64,000 bases of DNA from positions 42,830,243-42,894,242 of the forward strand of contig NC_092793.1 of the NCBI RefSeq assembly GCF_918797505.1, in the 5' to 3' direction. Below, piece by piece: positions 11,131 to 23,208 of the stretch (its first letter is position 1; every line of letters begins with the position of its first letter). Origin of the DNA: Bemisia tabaci (lineage: Eukaryota > Arthropoda > Insecta > Hemiptera > Aleyrodidae). Below the pieces are notes generated by a model. That model had not been told where the DNA came from, made no database searches, and saw nothing but the letters and a program-made list of their open reading frames with translations. Position numbers and translations under genes: made by a program.

Positions 11131-12650
11131 TAAAAAAAAAAGTACCTCATCTAGCTTTTATCATTTTTCATATATTACAGTCAGGTCTGAACTTTCATTG
11201 TTTTTTATATAAGCGTTACACGTTTTTTATATAAAATGATCATTCAGATAACAGATATGTTGGTTTTATACTTTTTTTAGAAAAACAAAAATTTGTTCTG
11301 CGACTAGGGAGTTCCTTATTGCATAAAGCTGTCCAAATGTTCAGTCATCAAAAATGTCCTCGAATAAATGCCCCAACATTGTTTTTCCAACACAAAATGT
11401 CCAACTTCTTTTATGTTCTACTTAACAATTTTTTTTTTAAAAAAAAGACACCCGATATTGTTAAGAACCCAACAATAAATAAAAAATGAAGAAATTAGGT
11501 TTTCAGTTGATAATTCTTTAAAAACAAAAATGTTACCTTTCTAACGATTGTCAGTAGGTGAAACCTCAGCGTTGGGCTTCTTTAGTCAATTGCAGATGGC
11601 CTGGAGATTTACATCCATTGTCTCGTAATTTTTATATTGCCCGTAGTTTTTGACGATATCTTCAACCCTAGTCAGATTGGTGACATAACGACGATTGACT
11701 GGATGTCTGATTCGAGTGTTACCGTCTCGAATTAATAGTATCGTCTGCTCAACGTCATGCTGGATTGCTGGGTATCCTTAATGTGGGCTTTAAAGCGTGG
11801 AATGTTAACATGACTAGCGATTATGATCCTCTGCAGGATGCTGTCACACAACATTAGTTGTACGGTGCAAGCGGTTAAGAACTGACTGGTAGACATTAAA
11901 AAACAGGGGCGGAAAGAGAGGAGGTCTTGCTCGTCTCCTCCCCCGCGCCGGATATCCAGGCAATACAGAAAGTTGCCGGATCCGTCTTCTTTGTTCTGGA
12001 TTTTCTATATCCAGATAAAAGCGGAGTCCTTTATTCACGATGTTCTGCCAAATCGCTTGAGTCCAATGGAAAGAACAGCCGTGTTATGCTGCATTAGGGA
12101 AGGCTGTTCGAAACGCGTTAATAGCGGCCGCCTCAAAATCGTTAAACCCTTCGGTTGGCGCGTCGAGATATTTGAACCGCAATTTTAAATTTTCGCTCCG
12201 CACGGGTAGAAAGGCTCCAAGTACTCCTCTAGGGGCTCTTAGGGACACGAATCACACAATTTCAGAATTCTCTTATCCCTAAAACACTGTGAAGAAAAGG
12301 CCCGAAGCCGCGAGTGTCAGTATCTGCAGCCCGGTTGCCGCGGCGGGCGGCCGGCGCGCCCAGTCGTGTTGCCGATATCTAACGGTCATGTTGTTAGGTC
12401 TTTCGTGTGCATCCTGGATGATTACACACAGATCACTTTCTACTTGTACTTTATTGTATTTTACAGTGCGTTGCAACCTTTATTCCCTCTAACGATTTGA
12501 ATAATTCAATTATTTGATCGAAAATTGTTCTTCCTTTCGATAATGTCAGCAAAATCAATTTAATTTGATGATCAGTCAGCAAAAAATGTAAGGAAAACGT
12601 TTCCTTGCATTTTTTGCAGACTGATTATCGAATGGGTCGTTACCATTAAT
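11131..12650. other. No gene seen
   Basis: AT-rich at first, then a GC-richer stretch at 11900-12400. No recognisable exon, RNA gene or complete element. Short frames here have no known domain. Confidence 0.4.
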
Positions 12651-12652
12651 CT

Positions 12653-13961
12653 TCTATATATTTAATATCCTAAGGCCTTTTTTGGCCTCCAACAGTTTGT
12701 GCTAATTCGATCTCGGAAACTACTGGACCGATTTTCCTCGGATTTGTTTTAAATGAAAGCTCATAGGGTCTAGAAGTGCCAAGACCCCTTCGTTTTTCGA
12801 TTTGCGCGACCGAAGTTGCAAAATTTACCTCGATTTGATAACGACATATTTGCATTTTTGACGCTGGACAGTTTGTGCTAATTCGATCTCGGAAACTACT
12901 GGACCGATTTTCCTCGGATTTGTCTATATATTTAATATCCTAATAAGGCCTTTTTTGGCCTCCAACAGTTTGTGCTAATTCGATCTCGGAAACTACTGGA
13001 CCGATTTTCCTCGGATTTGTTTTAAATGAAAGCTCTTACGCTGTAGACGTGCCAACATCCCTTGGTTTTTCGATTTGCGCGACCGACGTTGCAAAATTTA
13101 CCTCGATTTGATAACGACATATTTGCATTTTTGACGCTGGACAGTTTGTGCTAATTCGATCTCGGAAACTACTGGACCGATTTTCCTCGGATTTGTTTTA
13201 AATGAAAGCTCTTACGCTGTAGACGTGCCAACATCCCTTGGTTTTTCGATTTGCGCGACCGACGTTGCAAAATTTACCTCGATTTGATAACGACATATTT
13301 GCATTTTTGACGCTGGACAGTTTGTGCTAATTCGATCTCAGAAACTACTCGACCGATTTTCCTCGGATTTGTTTTAAATGAAAGCTCATAGGGTCTAGAA
13401 GTGCCAAGACCCCTTCGTTTTTCGATTTGCGCGACCGAAGTTGCAAAATTTACCTCGATTTGATAACGACATATTTGCGTTTTTGACGCTGGACGAGTCA
13501 TATGGTTGGGGGACCTCCCACCCTCTGATTTTCCGTTTCCCTCTCCACGTAAACCCATCCCTACCTGCTCACAACACGTGTCACCCTTCTACCCTAGCAT
13601 GGGTCCTACGGCAGTTTCACTCATGTCGGGGGTCGGCTCATGTCTTCTTCCAAGAGAATTGGTGATTTATCTTCACCCTTTCGCACCGTTACATTTTCAA
13701 AAAGTGTTCTGATTTTCTTTTCCAGGAGTGTTATTTATTTTTCAAGGTTGTTTCTTTTTCTAAAAGTGGGTAATTTTTAGTTTCCTATTCTTTGTTTTTG
13801 AATTTATCATTTTGCCTCCAGGAAGTCCTCTAAGCACTGGTAGTAGCAAAATTTGGCTCGCGAAGCGAGCCAACAGTTACTCGCGGAGCGAGTAACTGGG
13901 GGTCCAGGGGGCTTGCCCCCGGCTAGCGGCGCAAGCGAGCGTAGCGAGCTGAAGCAGCTAG
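12653..13961 (+). mobile_element. Helitron-like element made largely of 176-bp repeats
   Basis: The 5' end reads TCTATATATTTAATATCC, a TC-plus-TATA start of Helitron type. The 3' end is a series of GC-rich hairpins (GGCTCGCGAAGCGAGCC at 13857, TTACTCGCGGAGCGAGTAA at 13877, GGGGGCTTGCCCCC) finishing with GAAGCAGCTAG then T, matching the CTAG|T Helitron terminus. No Rep/helicase frame is present, so it is non-autonomous. Ends were assigned by pattern, not by comparison with other copies. Confidence 0.65.
12692..13493 (+). repeat. Tandem array, 176-bp unit
   Basis: Units begin at ACAGTTTGTGCTAATTCGAT at 12692, 12868, 12965, 13141 and 13317, exactly 176 bp apart except where a second copy of the element start (TCTATATATTTAATATCC at 12923) interrupts the second unit. 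Two sequence variants of the unit are present. The - strand frames over it simply reflect the repeat. Confidence 0.9.
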
Positions 13962-14040
13962 TATTTTATAAAGTAGCTCCATTTCAACATTAGTAATTTA
14001 AAACAAATGCTCTCTTTGCAAAATCTGTCACTATATTTAC

Positions 14041-14130
14041 TTACAAGGAGGCCCTGATCTCTGACCTCTGACCGCTACGCGGCCCAACCCCCTGGAGGGC
14101 GCTTCGCGGGTCCTATACGCATATGTGTAG
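14041..14130. repeat. GC-rich hairpin remnant resembling a Helitron 3' end
   Basis: Short inverted repeats (CCGCTACGCGG-like and GCGCTTCGCG) and a CCCCCTGGAGGG stretch echo the 3' hairpin regions at 13860-13960 and 21690-21830. It is probably a decayed fragment of the same class. Confidence 0.35.
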
Positions 14131-15519
14131 GCACAAATGTTCTCGTGTCCGTATCAAGCGATCCAACTTTTCACTCGGTGTAAGTGGAGGAAAAGCTGGA
14201 CTGAGGTGGACTTTAGTTTCCATCACACAGTAAAAACATCTAGAAGGGCCTGTAATTATAGTTTCTTTTTCAGACCTAGTTCTCACGTGTGAATTTTATT
14301 CACAGTCTATATGGGTTTCGGCGAACGATAGGAAATGGTGATCTCATATGATTTGACAGAAATCTGATATTATCCCTGAGGGGGACGATGACATGAGCTG
14401 ATGAGCAGCTAGGAATGGAATGCAGTTAGAGTGTTTAGCATGTGCTGAAAACACGATAAGTGAGACTGTAACCAAAATTCGAGCACGGTTCGTGTTTGGG
14501 GTGCAGACTCGGAGGAGTGACCAAAGAGTAGATAGAGAAAATGGTGAGCCCATACGAATCTACTATTCAACAAATAATGTTAGAATAGTTCATCAAAATA
14601 CAGAAATAAATGTAATGCTATGATTCTATAGAGAGGTTACAGAGCGCTGATGGATCACTATTGGTGCCTACATTCAGTAATAGGAATAGGGTAGGGGTTT
14701 GTTTATTCATTGTTATTCATGACTTACCTAGATTCAGTTCAAGGCCCTTGCATTCAACTCGGATTTGGCGTAATGTAGTGAAAGCAGGAAGTCAAGAAAT
14801 ATATACATTTCTGAGAATTATTGTATGATTTGTAAGAGCTTCATTGAGCCTGACGGCCTGACCATTCACGCCTCGTTGATAACCTAACCTCAAAATATCG
14901 ACAAGGCAGGGCGAGGCAGGGCGGGGCGGCACATCTCCTGACTTGCCGAATTGAATTGAGGATTTTTTATTTAAATCTGCATGATCTATAAAAACTCGTT
15001 CGCTTATTTATTTTTGAAACGCGTAACGCCGACAATGTTTCATATGTCACACGCTGTAACTTTTGCGTTGTATTCTTGCTTTTATTTTTATTTTTATAAA
15101 ATTTCAACATAAAACAGGGCAGGCCGGCAGGATTGCAACAAAGGTTTTGTTTTGGATTCGGAGCTGAATCGTAATTTCGCAAATATAAGATGAGTTGTCG
15201 GTTATCACTGCCAGTAATGCAAGTTTTAATTATTTTTTTGATTTAAATAGTTTCAGCTCGAATTCGAGTTTTCTTCGTATCGGAAGTAATCTTACTTCGA
15301 AGTTGGCAAATTTTTATTAAACTGAAAGTAAGCGAGCAGTGTATAGCGATGGGCTCTTGGTAATCAATCTTCAAATTTTTAATTTGGCCATGCGTAGAAA
15401 TAGAATGAAAATATTCTGATAGATACAACTCAATTCTCATTGGTTTTGCTATTACCGCTATTTGGCTCTTTCTACAATTCAATGTTGGTTTCACATAGGA
15501 GATTTGGAAGTATGATGGT
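14131..15519. other. No gene seen
   Basis: No exon, RNA gene or element ends recognised. A short GC-rich direct repeat (GGCAGGGCGAGGCAGGGCGG) is at 14905-14930. Confidence 0.4.
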
Positions 15520-18391
15520 TAGTGGGGCCGATAAGTGGAAAATATCATAAGAATCGTGCACTTCTGGAAGAAAGCATGAAAATTTCAGGGATTCATCTCT
15601 ACCCTATAGACATTCGATTCAGACATAGACCCCAAAAATCTGAGCCCCCTGGGGGGGCAGGGGGGCCCCCAAATTTTGAATTTTGAATAACTACTGAACG
15701 GCTAATGTTATCGTAATTTTTTTTAAGCAGGACGATAGGAAATTTTATCAGGAACAAAAATGGTTCCTATGAATTTTTCTGTGGGATCAATATTTAAGGC
15801 GTGAAACGGGAAAAACCATCGGGGGACGGGGAGCCGGCCGTTCTGAGGCAGATCCGCGCGCTGCCCTGTTTGCCCGGGACGCGCGCGGCGGCGCAGTACG
15901 GTGTTACCGATCGACGAAACAGCCGCTTGTCTTGGTTTAATCTCAACGATGCGCAGTTTTAAAAATAATAATGCATTTACCGTACTGCCTAAATACTTTT
16001 CCTCAGTAATATAAGCTCTACTTTTTATTATAGTAATACATAAAAACAAGCAAAAGCGAAATACTCCAATGTGAGAGCGCCGAGTCAGAGGGATCGGTCA
16101 TCGCTCATCGCGCATCACGCGTCTTGTTTTCTCTGAATGCAGAGCTTTTCCGACCTCATTACAGAGTAAATTACCCTTTCCTCACGTAAGTTTTGTACAG
16201 GATTACATCTTTTTTTAAGATATTAGAGCGAAATAACAAGTTTTAATACGATTTTGACCCACTTTTTCATGACTATTGGAAATGGCGGATCCTTCGTAAC
16301 TTATTTTTAGCTTATTTTTCATGTTACTTTCGGCGAATAAGACAATGAGCTGCTTACATAACCATGAATTTTGCAAAACTTGGTAGAGACATTAATTGAA
16401 GAGTGAGAAGGGAGGAGAGGGGGGCTCCACAGTCCCTTCGACACTATAAGGTTACCAGATTTCCTTCAAAATGAAGGAAATATCGTTTTACGTTCATGTT
16501 CATTGGTTTCTCGCCATTGGATAGGTACTGATTCATACGGAACATTCCGACAATGTTCTTTTCTCCTCTTTTTCCCTCCAGCCAGTCAATAGAAGTTTTC
16601 ATTTTCATGAACTCCCCATTTTTTCAGTTATTTAACAAATATGCATATTTCAAAAAAAATAGAACAATACAATAAATAAATGATAAAAAAGAAGCTATCT
16701 GAATACTATCGCCTCTTTTTATCGAGTCATCCTTGAAGATATTATTGGTACTTACCACGACACATAGAAAATGGAATGAGCAGTAAAAAAAAAATCCATG
16801 TATATTATCTTACATTTTGTTGTATGGAATTTAGAGTGGAGTTGGTAACATTTGTATTGAAAAAAATATTAATATAGGAGGAAATTTATTTATCATGCAG
16901 GTTCTGATTCTTTAAAGAACCTCTGAGAAGGACCAGGCCTCAGGAAGAAATTCATTGCATTTCTTCTTTTTCAACCCGCAAATCTCGTACCGATTTTTGG
17001 TTTGTATGGAGCTCATGGAAGAGTTCTAGGTAAGTATGTCGGAGACAATTTTCAAGAAACGGGACTTGCAAAATATGCAATGCACAAAACGTACACCTTA
17101 AACTTTATCGTACATTATAACACTGATCGAATCAGCTTTAGAGATTATCAAAAGGTTAATTTATCGTCAAAATATAAAAAATCAGTCAAAATCAGTAATC
17201 AGTAATCAGTTGCAAAATTACCGATATTGCGGAATATCGTACCTATGATGCGCTGACATAAGAGCAGGATAGGTTCCCAGTACTTAGGCGCGACTTCCTA
17301 TCACTCAAATGGACCGTTTTGACAGATTAGCGGATACGGCGGCTAGTTATTACTTATTACTTAATAATAATATTCTTTGTACTGTACAAGAAGCAGTCCA
17401 ACAAAGGTTTTTTGGGGGTCATTCATCCCTATCAAGCTTTCTCAAGATTCTTTTGCCGTTTTTTTGGAGCAAGTTTTGAAGGTGGTTAAAAAATGCCTAT
17501 ACGTAGCAATGATGTACCAAAATGTTCCTGAAAGAGAGGAGAATAAGCATGTTTTTATGTATGCTCATTGTTTACAAAATTAGGCTCCCTGTCTTAAGTA
17601 AGCATATTTAGATACCATCCTGATGTCGCAGCACCGAGAGAAAGAGAAAGAAAAACACTTTAAAATCATTTTTCAGGTCATCGTGGTACACAAATAAGAT
17701 TTGTGACTTTTAGCCCCCCCCCCCCCTTTCCCGATACAACTGTGCCTTAGATTTTATTCCGTTCAACTGATGTCTGATGCAGTTATCTCGGATGCTGTAA
17801 TAAAACTTGACAAACCCATACAACAAAACAATTCGGAACTCCAGCACTTAACCCCTTCTCTTTCTGTTGCCTTGCGCTCGCTTGTCTACATATATTACCT
17901 GCATAAGTTAAGCCCTATTTTAAGGCTTTATAGGTAGTACGATATATTCACAATACTTTTAAAACTGCGCATCGTTGAGATTAAACCAAGACAAGCGGCT
18001 GTTTCGTCGATCGGTAACACCGTACTGCGCCGCCGCGCGCGTCCCGGGCAAACAGGGCAGCGCGCGGATCTGCCTCAGAACGGCCGGCTCCCCGTCCCCC
18101 GATGGTTTTTCCCGTTTCACGCCTTAAATATTGATCCCACAGAAAAATTCATAGGAACCATTTTTGTTCCTGATAAAATTTCCTATCGTCCTGCTTAAAA
18201 AAAATTACGATAACATTAGCCGTTCAGTAGTTATTCAAAATTCAAAATTTGGGGGCCCCCCTGCCCCCCCAGGGGGCTCAGATTTTTGGGGTCTATGTCT
18301 GAATCGAATGTCTATAGGGTAGAGATGAATCCCTGAAATTTTCATGCTTTCTTCCAGAAGTGCACGATTGTTATGCTTATCGGCCCCACTA
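15520..18391. mobile_element. Inverted-repeat element with ~440-bp arms and a 2-kb interior
   Basis: The left arm 15520-15965 and right arm 17955-18391 are near-identical reverse complements. Each starts TAGTGGGGCCGATAAG and contains a G/C-rich GCCCCCCTG block and a GGGACGCGCGCGGCGGCGCA block. GGT flanks both ends, a possible 3-bp target duplication. The interior (15966-17954) has short frames without recognisable domains and a C-run at 17715. No transposase is recognised, so it is a non-autonomous DNA element of unclear superfamily. Confidence 0.8.
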
Positions 18392-18394
18392 GGT

Positions 18395-19075
18395 TGAGCT
18401 TCAGTAAAGGCGATCGGATAGAACTTGCTTTCAGGCGCTACTTTGCCTCATCAGTTTGTTGCACACTTCCTTCAGCGGCAGTTATGCCCCCCTCCTCCAG
18501 TGAAAATTCTAAAAAATTGAAAGTCTCCGTCTTTCTTTGTGCTTTTCACTGTACATAATATCATCCCATTGAATAGTCAGTGTCTAAACTAATCTTGCAA
18601 AATATAGATGTTTGATCTATAATTGACAGACTTTAAAGATGAACCTACGTTGTATGCGTGGTTCGAAGAAGCTGCGTGTTTTCTGTTTTTTGACAAACTA
18701 TTGCGGTTATTTCAGTTGTCTTAAACAGAGTGTAAGCAGCAAATTATTCTTACAGCTCTGTCAACCATAGCAAATCTCTAAGTAAATCATATTTTAAATG
18801 AAAACTTCATCCGTGCGAAAAGTAATTGCTACCTACTGGTACAATTAATAAATTATTGCTAAATAGAGGGCATTTTCTTGGAAATGCCATGGTTGTAGAA
18901 ATTTCAGTGCACTAATCAAGACTTATTCTGTGATAACTGATGACATGAAACATTTTTTTTGCCCTCATTTGTGAACTTCGGTGAGTAATTCAACTTAATT
19001 CTATAATGCATGACGAAACAGCAAATAGTCGCTGATTGTCAATGATCAAAGGTTTACAGATTACCAAGTTTATTC
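18395..19075. other. No gene seen
   Basis: AT-rich intergenic or intronic sequence. No element ends or exons were recognised. Confidence 0.4.
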
Positions 19076-19084
19076 TTGTGGTGG

Positions 19085-19370
19085 TCTCCAATGTTTCACG
19101 GCGTTCCAATGCATGTCCTTTGCTATTCCGTGACACTCCCTAGGAATTCCATGAAGCCACCACGGAATCTCCTGCTGCCACCATGGAATCCCATGCAGTC
19201 ACCACGGAAACGCAAAGAGTCACCATGGAGTTCCGTGTCTCCTTCATGGAGTCTCCATGGAGTTCCGTGTCTCCTTCATGGAGTCTCCATGGAGTTCCGT
19301 GTCTTCACCATGGAATTCCATGAGAAACAGCACGGAATACCATGGAATTCCATGAAAAATTTTTAGCAGG
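19085..19370. repeat. CCATGG/GGAATTCC palindrome-rich minisatellite
   Basis: The stretch is dominated by CCATGGAATTCCATG and CATGGAGTTCCGTG variants alternating with short linkers. A perfect 32-bp tandem unit (TCCATGGAGTTCCGTGTCTC...) is at 19225-19290. The two 6-mers CCATGG and GAATTC are each self-complementary, so much of it can fold locally. The + strand frame across it is a by-product. Confidence 0.8.
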
Positions 19371-20283
19371 GTGATCGAAAGTATAGAAGATAAAGTCTTG
19401 TAAAAATAGTTTACAGCATACGACAGTGTACAACGATTAATTAAAACTCAATATTATCGCCGAAAAAACGGAATTTGGACCGCAAGATGGACCAAATGTC
19501 GCGGCACACTCGGTTATGTGGCTATGGGAGGCGCGCCCACCGAAGGGTTAAGATTTGCTCCGGTGCTAAGACCATCCCGAGTTCCTCTGCAATACCCAAC
19601 AACTTATGAAGCATGGCAGCGTATGACTCCTCCGTTTTCCTTTGCATGATAATGTTAACAAGATGAAATACACGACCCTAAAAAGAACCATGAGTCGTGC
19701 TTAACTGTATGGATTGTTCTAGTAAATTTTGGTACCATCATTGGTTCTAGTACATTATTTTTGAATATTCTGTTTTTTTCTTTTTTAACTCGGAAGAGGG
19801 AGCACCTCCGCCAGTACATTATTAATATTATTATTACGAGGGTCGTTCAGAAAGTAAGATTCCCTATTTTTTTTTCTCAAGAACTATAAAAGCTACACAA
19901 ATGATAAATATATGGCTGAAAAGCATATACTCTCAGCTTTCTACCGGTATATAGGTTTTTGTTTTTTGACCAACCAATCGCTCAGAAATTGCATTTTTCC
20001 GCGACCACCTCGAAGATTTTCCCGCCGCCTCCTGCCTGTAGCAGTTAACACCGCATGGATTGCGTTCTCCGCGCGGATCCGTGGCCAACGCGGATCTTAT
20101 CAGATCTTGATATCCTTACACTTAGTCCAGGCAAACAAGGAAAAGAGCCTGCAAAAATCCCGGGTAGGAATGTTTTCATCGATTCCTATGTAATTTTTGA
20201 CGCTGAATCCGAATTTCAACTTTGCGCCATTAAATTCGGACCGGAAAGTTGCCAAATTTGGCAAAAAAGGCCTACAATCGGCA

Positions 20284-20640
20284 TTTTTTACGGATTATGG
20301 CCTGTGACTCGCCAAAAATTGATCTGAAGATAGAATTAGTTATTTTCAGAAATAAAGCTCGTTAAATTTCCTACAAAAAAGTTTCTATACATTTTTTGCT
20401 GAAGGGCAAAATTAAGCGCGCTGGCAGGCGCCAAACTTTGAAAAATGAGCGAAAATTGCGTTTTTTTGCGGATTATGGCCTGTGACTCGCCAAAAATTGA
20501 TCTGAAGACAGAATTAGTTATTTTCAGAAATAAAGCTCGTTAAATTTCATACAAAAAAGTTTCTATACATTTTTTGCCTACGGGCAAAATTAAGCGCGCT
20601 GGCGGGCGCCAAACTTTGAAAAATGAGCGAAAATTGCGGG
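20284..20640. repeat. 178-bp tandem duplication in one arm only
   Basis: CGGATTATGGCCTGTGACTC starts at about 20289 and again at about 20467, with the following ~175 bp copied. The right arm of the foldback (around 25320-25470) has a single copy, so the duplication came after the arms formed. Confidence 0.8.
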
Positions 20641-21687
20641 GTTTTTTTTTGCGGTTTTTGCTTTATGTCTCCTTTTTTACCCGTCTGCAGAGTGATTTCT
20701 GGACTTATGTGAAGATAATAAAGTTCACACTGAGTTCCATGAATCGATGTGAAAAATAAGGAGCCCAACACATTGCAATGTTGCCAAAATTACCTAAAAT
20801 TGATTGTTGGCGGCTTTGGACCATTAATTGCCTTATTATCCGTCTATTTGTTCAGTCTCCATTTTTAAAGCGGGGATAATGAATCGAAATCAGCGGAAAG
20901 GAGGATTAAATGATTCTTTGTCACATTTTTTTTCATCAGAATGAGGTGGAAACACTTCAGAGGGTCGTGCGTCCACTAAAGTGCTCTATCGTGACACTTG
21001 TAGTGCAGTTGCTGGATGGATGATCTTGAGCTTCTTTTAAAGCTTAGACGGTCTACTTTCATAAAATAATAGTTTTGTAGTTTTCCGTGCGTTCCCCTCA
21101 ACGCTGCGGCTCAAAATGTAAAAAATTGAAATTTTGAGCTACGGCAATGTGGCAACAATGGATGAAAATTTTAAAATGGACCAATTTCGTGAATATTAGC
21201 TAAAATCTGATAATTTTCTCTAAATTTTGAGACCAAGACCATCTCTCTACGACAAACCGTTCACGAGATATGCCCGTTTAAAGTTTTAACTTTAACCCCC
21301 TCCCCCTCCCGTCATAATTATCCAAATTCAAAAATCGTCAGTGTTTTGGACTTGGGAAGTAGTCCTCCATCAACCCCGAAAATATTACGAAGATTTGGCC
21401 GAGGTTGGAAATGCCCGATCTTGAATAAGGTCCTTTTCTTGGCCGCTGATGATGATTGAGTGACTGAATGTTTGTGAATGTACGCGTGCACGTGTTTATT
21501 TGTAAGGCAAAAATAATGAAAACATACCTACCATTTTTGAGAAGAGTAATTTTTAAAAATTTAAGTTTCGAGAAAAACTTGGTCTCAGGCTGTGGGGACA
21601 CCACGCAAAAATAAAACGCGCCATGTACTGGACGTCTTGGGCGGCGTGGAAGCAAGTACTAATAATTATATTTATATACTAGCTGGA

Positions 21688-21830
21688 CTAGCCGTTCTGG
21701 GCGCGCTTCGCGCGCCCGTCACGCCTAGCCGGGGGCTACGCCCCCTGGACCCCCCGTCACCGCGCATACGCGAGTGACATTCGGCTTCGCGGAGCGAGGC
21801 CCGATTTTTGTATAAGTTGCAAATTTTTTT
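21688..21830 (-). mobile_element. Helitron-like 3' terminus
   Basis: Reading the - strand, a 19-nt hairpin GGGCGCGCGAAGCGCGCCC (21717-21699) is followed by AGAACGG and CTAG, then T, the hairpin-plus-CTAG|T layout of a Helitron 3' end. Upstream on that strand is GGGGTCCAGGGGGCGTAGCC, nearly the same as in the 12653-13961 element. The 5' end was not located. Confidence 0.65.
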
Positions 21831-22385
21831 ATCACTATATTTTTGAAGATTTCATAGAAAACATTAATGAAATTCTCACTCACAATTAACGTGTAGAATA
21901 ATAATGGAGGGCAAGAATAGACTATACTTAAAATGGACGGTTTCCCACTTAGTAAAACAGCCAACATCCACATGAAGGTGAGGAACCATCGGTAACCACT
22001 TTTTTTTTCTTTTCTTTCTTTACTTTTCTGAAAAGAATACTGAAATTTAGTTCGTCCCCTAAAAGGAAACACGGAGAAAATAAATTGTGCATGGAACCCG
22101 AAAGCTGAGATCATATGGATCTCTGAAGTTTTCGGATCATGCACCGAAAAGTAAGGTCCATCTGCCGAGGGCGGGTCAACAATTGAAGAGTTTCGTATGA
22201 CCGAAGGTTTCAGGCACTCAACTGAAGTACTCGTGCATACCGGAAAGTGCTTCCGATTTCTGACCTCAGAGATTAGGAAAAACACAGTAGAGAACCAAGG
22301 AAATCACAGTAAACAGAGAAAAAAATACATTCGAATAAAGAAAGAAAACTATTATCGAAGAAATCCTAATTATTAAAAAGTATTA

Positions 22386-22910
22386 CTGTGGACTCTCGAA
22401 AAGTCGAACCTCGATAATTCGAAAACCTCGTAATTCGAGAGAAAGTCTGGTTTCCCTGAAAATCTCTCGATAATTCGAAGAAAATCAAGGTATTTTTCTC
22501 AGGCACCTCGGTAATTCGAAATTTTTTAAAGCTGGCGTGGCCCTCTAGAATTCGAAATTGCGAACGAAATTTCTCCTCTGTAATTCGAATGTGGAGTAAG
22601 TATGGCCCTCCCTCTATAATTCGAAATAGACGGTACATTCCCTCTACAATTCGAAGTCAAACTGTTCATTTCCTGGGTGTCTGAAAGAGCTTTCACCTTT
22701 GAGCTAAAGACCTTTAGGCGTGAATCCGTCCTTTTGCCCCTCTATAATTCGAATTCAGATGGGCGCCTTCCCTCTATAATCGAACCTCTCTAATTCGAAA
22801 TTTTCTCATGGAATCACTTTAAATTCGGACCATCGCTTTATTTTCGAAACCTCGCTAATTCGAAGAAAAGCGATTCCCTTCAATTTTTTCGAATTATCGA
22901 GAGTCCACTG
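22386..22910. mobile_element. pogo/Tigger-like MITE, TA-flanked, full of TAATTCGAA boxes
   Basis: The left end CTGTGGACTCTCG and right end CGAGAGTCCACTG are inverted repeats; TA lies on both sides (22384-22385, 22911-22912). Inside, about thirteen variants of CTCTATAATTCGAA are spread along 525 bp. The ends resemble pogo-superfamily ends I know from insects (CAGTGGACTCTCGATAATTC). It is non-coding. Confidence 0.75.
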
Positions 22911-23208
22911 TAGCTTGGCGTATTCAATGCGTAGCGGCATAGGACATGAGCGAGATTCCATCATCAACTGACCGCTGGCCGCTAGGATACCTGGGTGGCG
23001 TGCGACAAATTTAAAACCGTAAGCGGTGGCATAAGGTTCGATTTGAACAGAGAGTGGGGAAACGTCAACGTAGGAAAGGTCAGCGCTGACCGTTCAGCAC
23101 ACGCGCAGCGTCATCACCGGGTGGGGAAGAGAGTCCGGGAGGGGACACTTCCCTCGAAGTGAAATAGAAAAAGGCAGAATCCTCGAAGTTTATATGAAGA
23201 TTCTGCCT

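Noticed and set aside
12650..13493. Possible CRISPR-like or regularly spaced array
   Set aside because: The repeats are contiguous 176-bp units without unique spacers, in a eukaryotic context.
12670..13558. - strand frames with repeated KTNPRKIG/VVSEIELAQTV peptide
   Set aside because: They mirror the 176-bp units of the Helitron-like element and contain no domain.
21725..22285. 186-residue - strand frame
   Set aside because: It starts in unrelated sequence and ends in the Helitron 3' hairpin region. No domain or splice signals.
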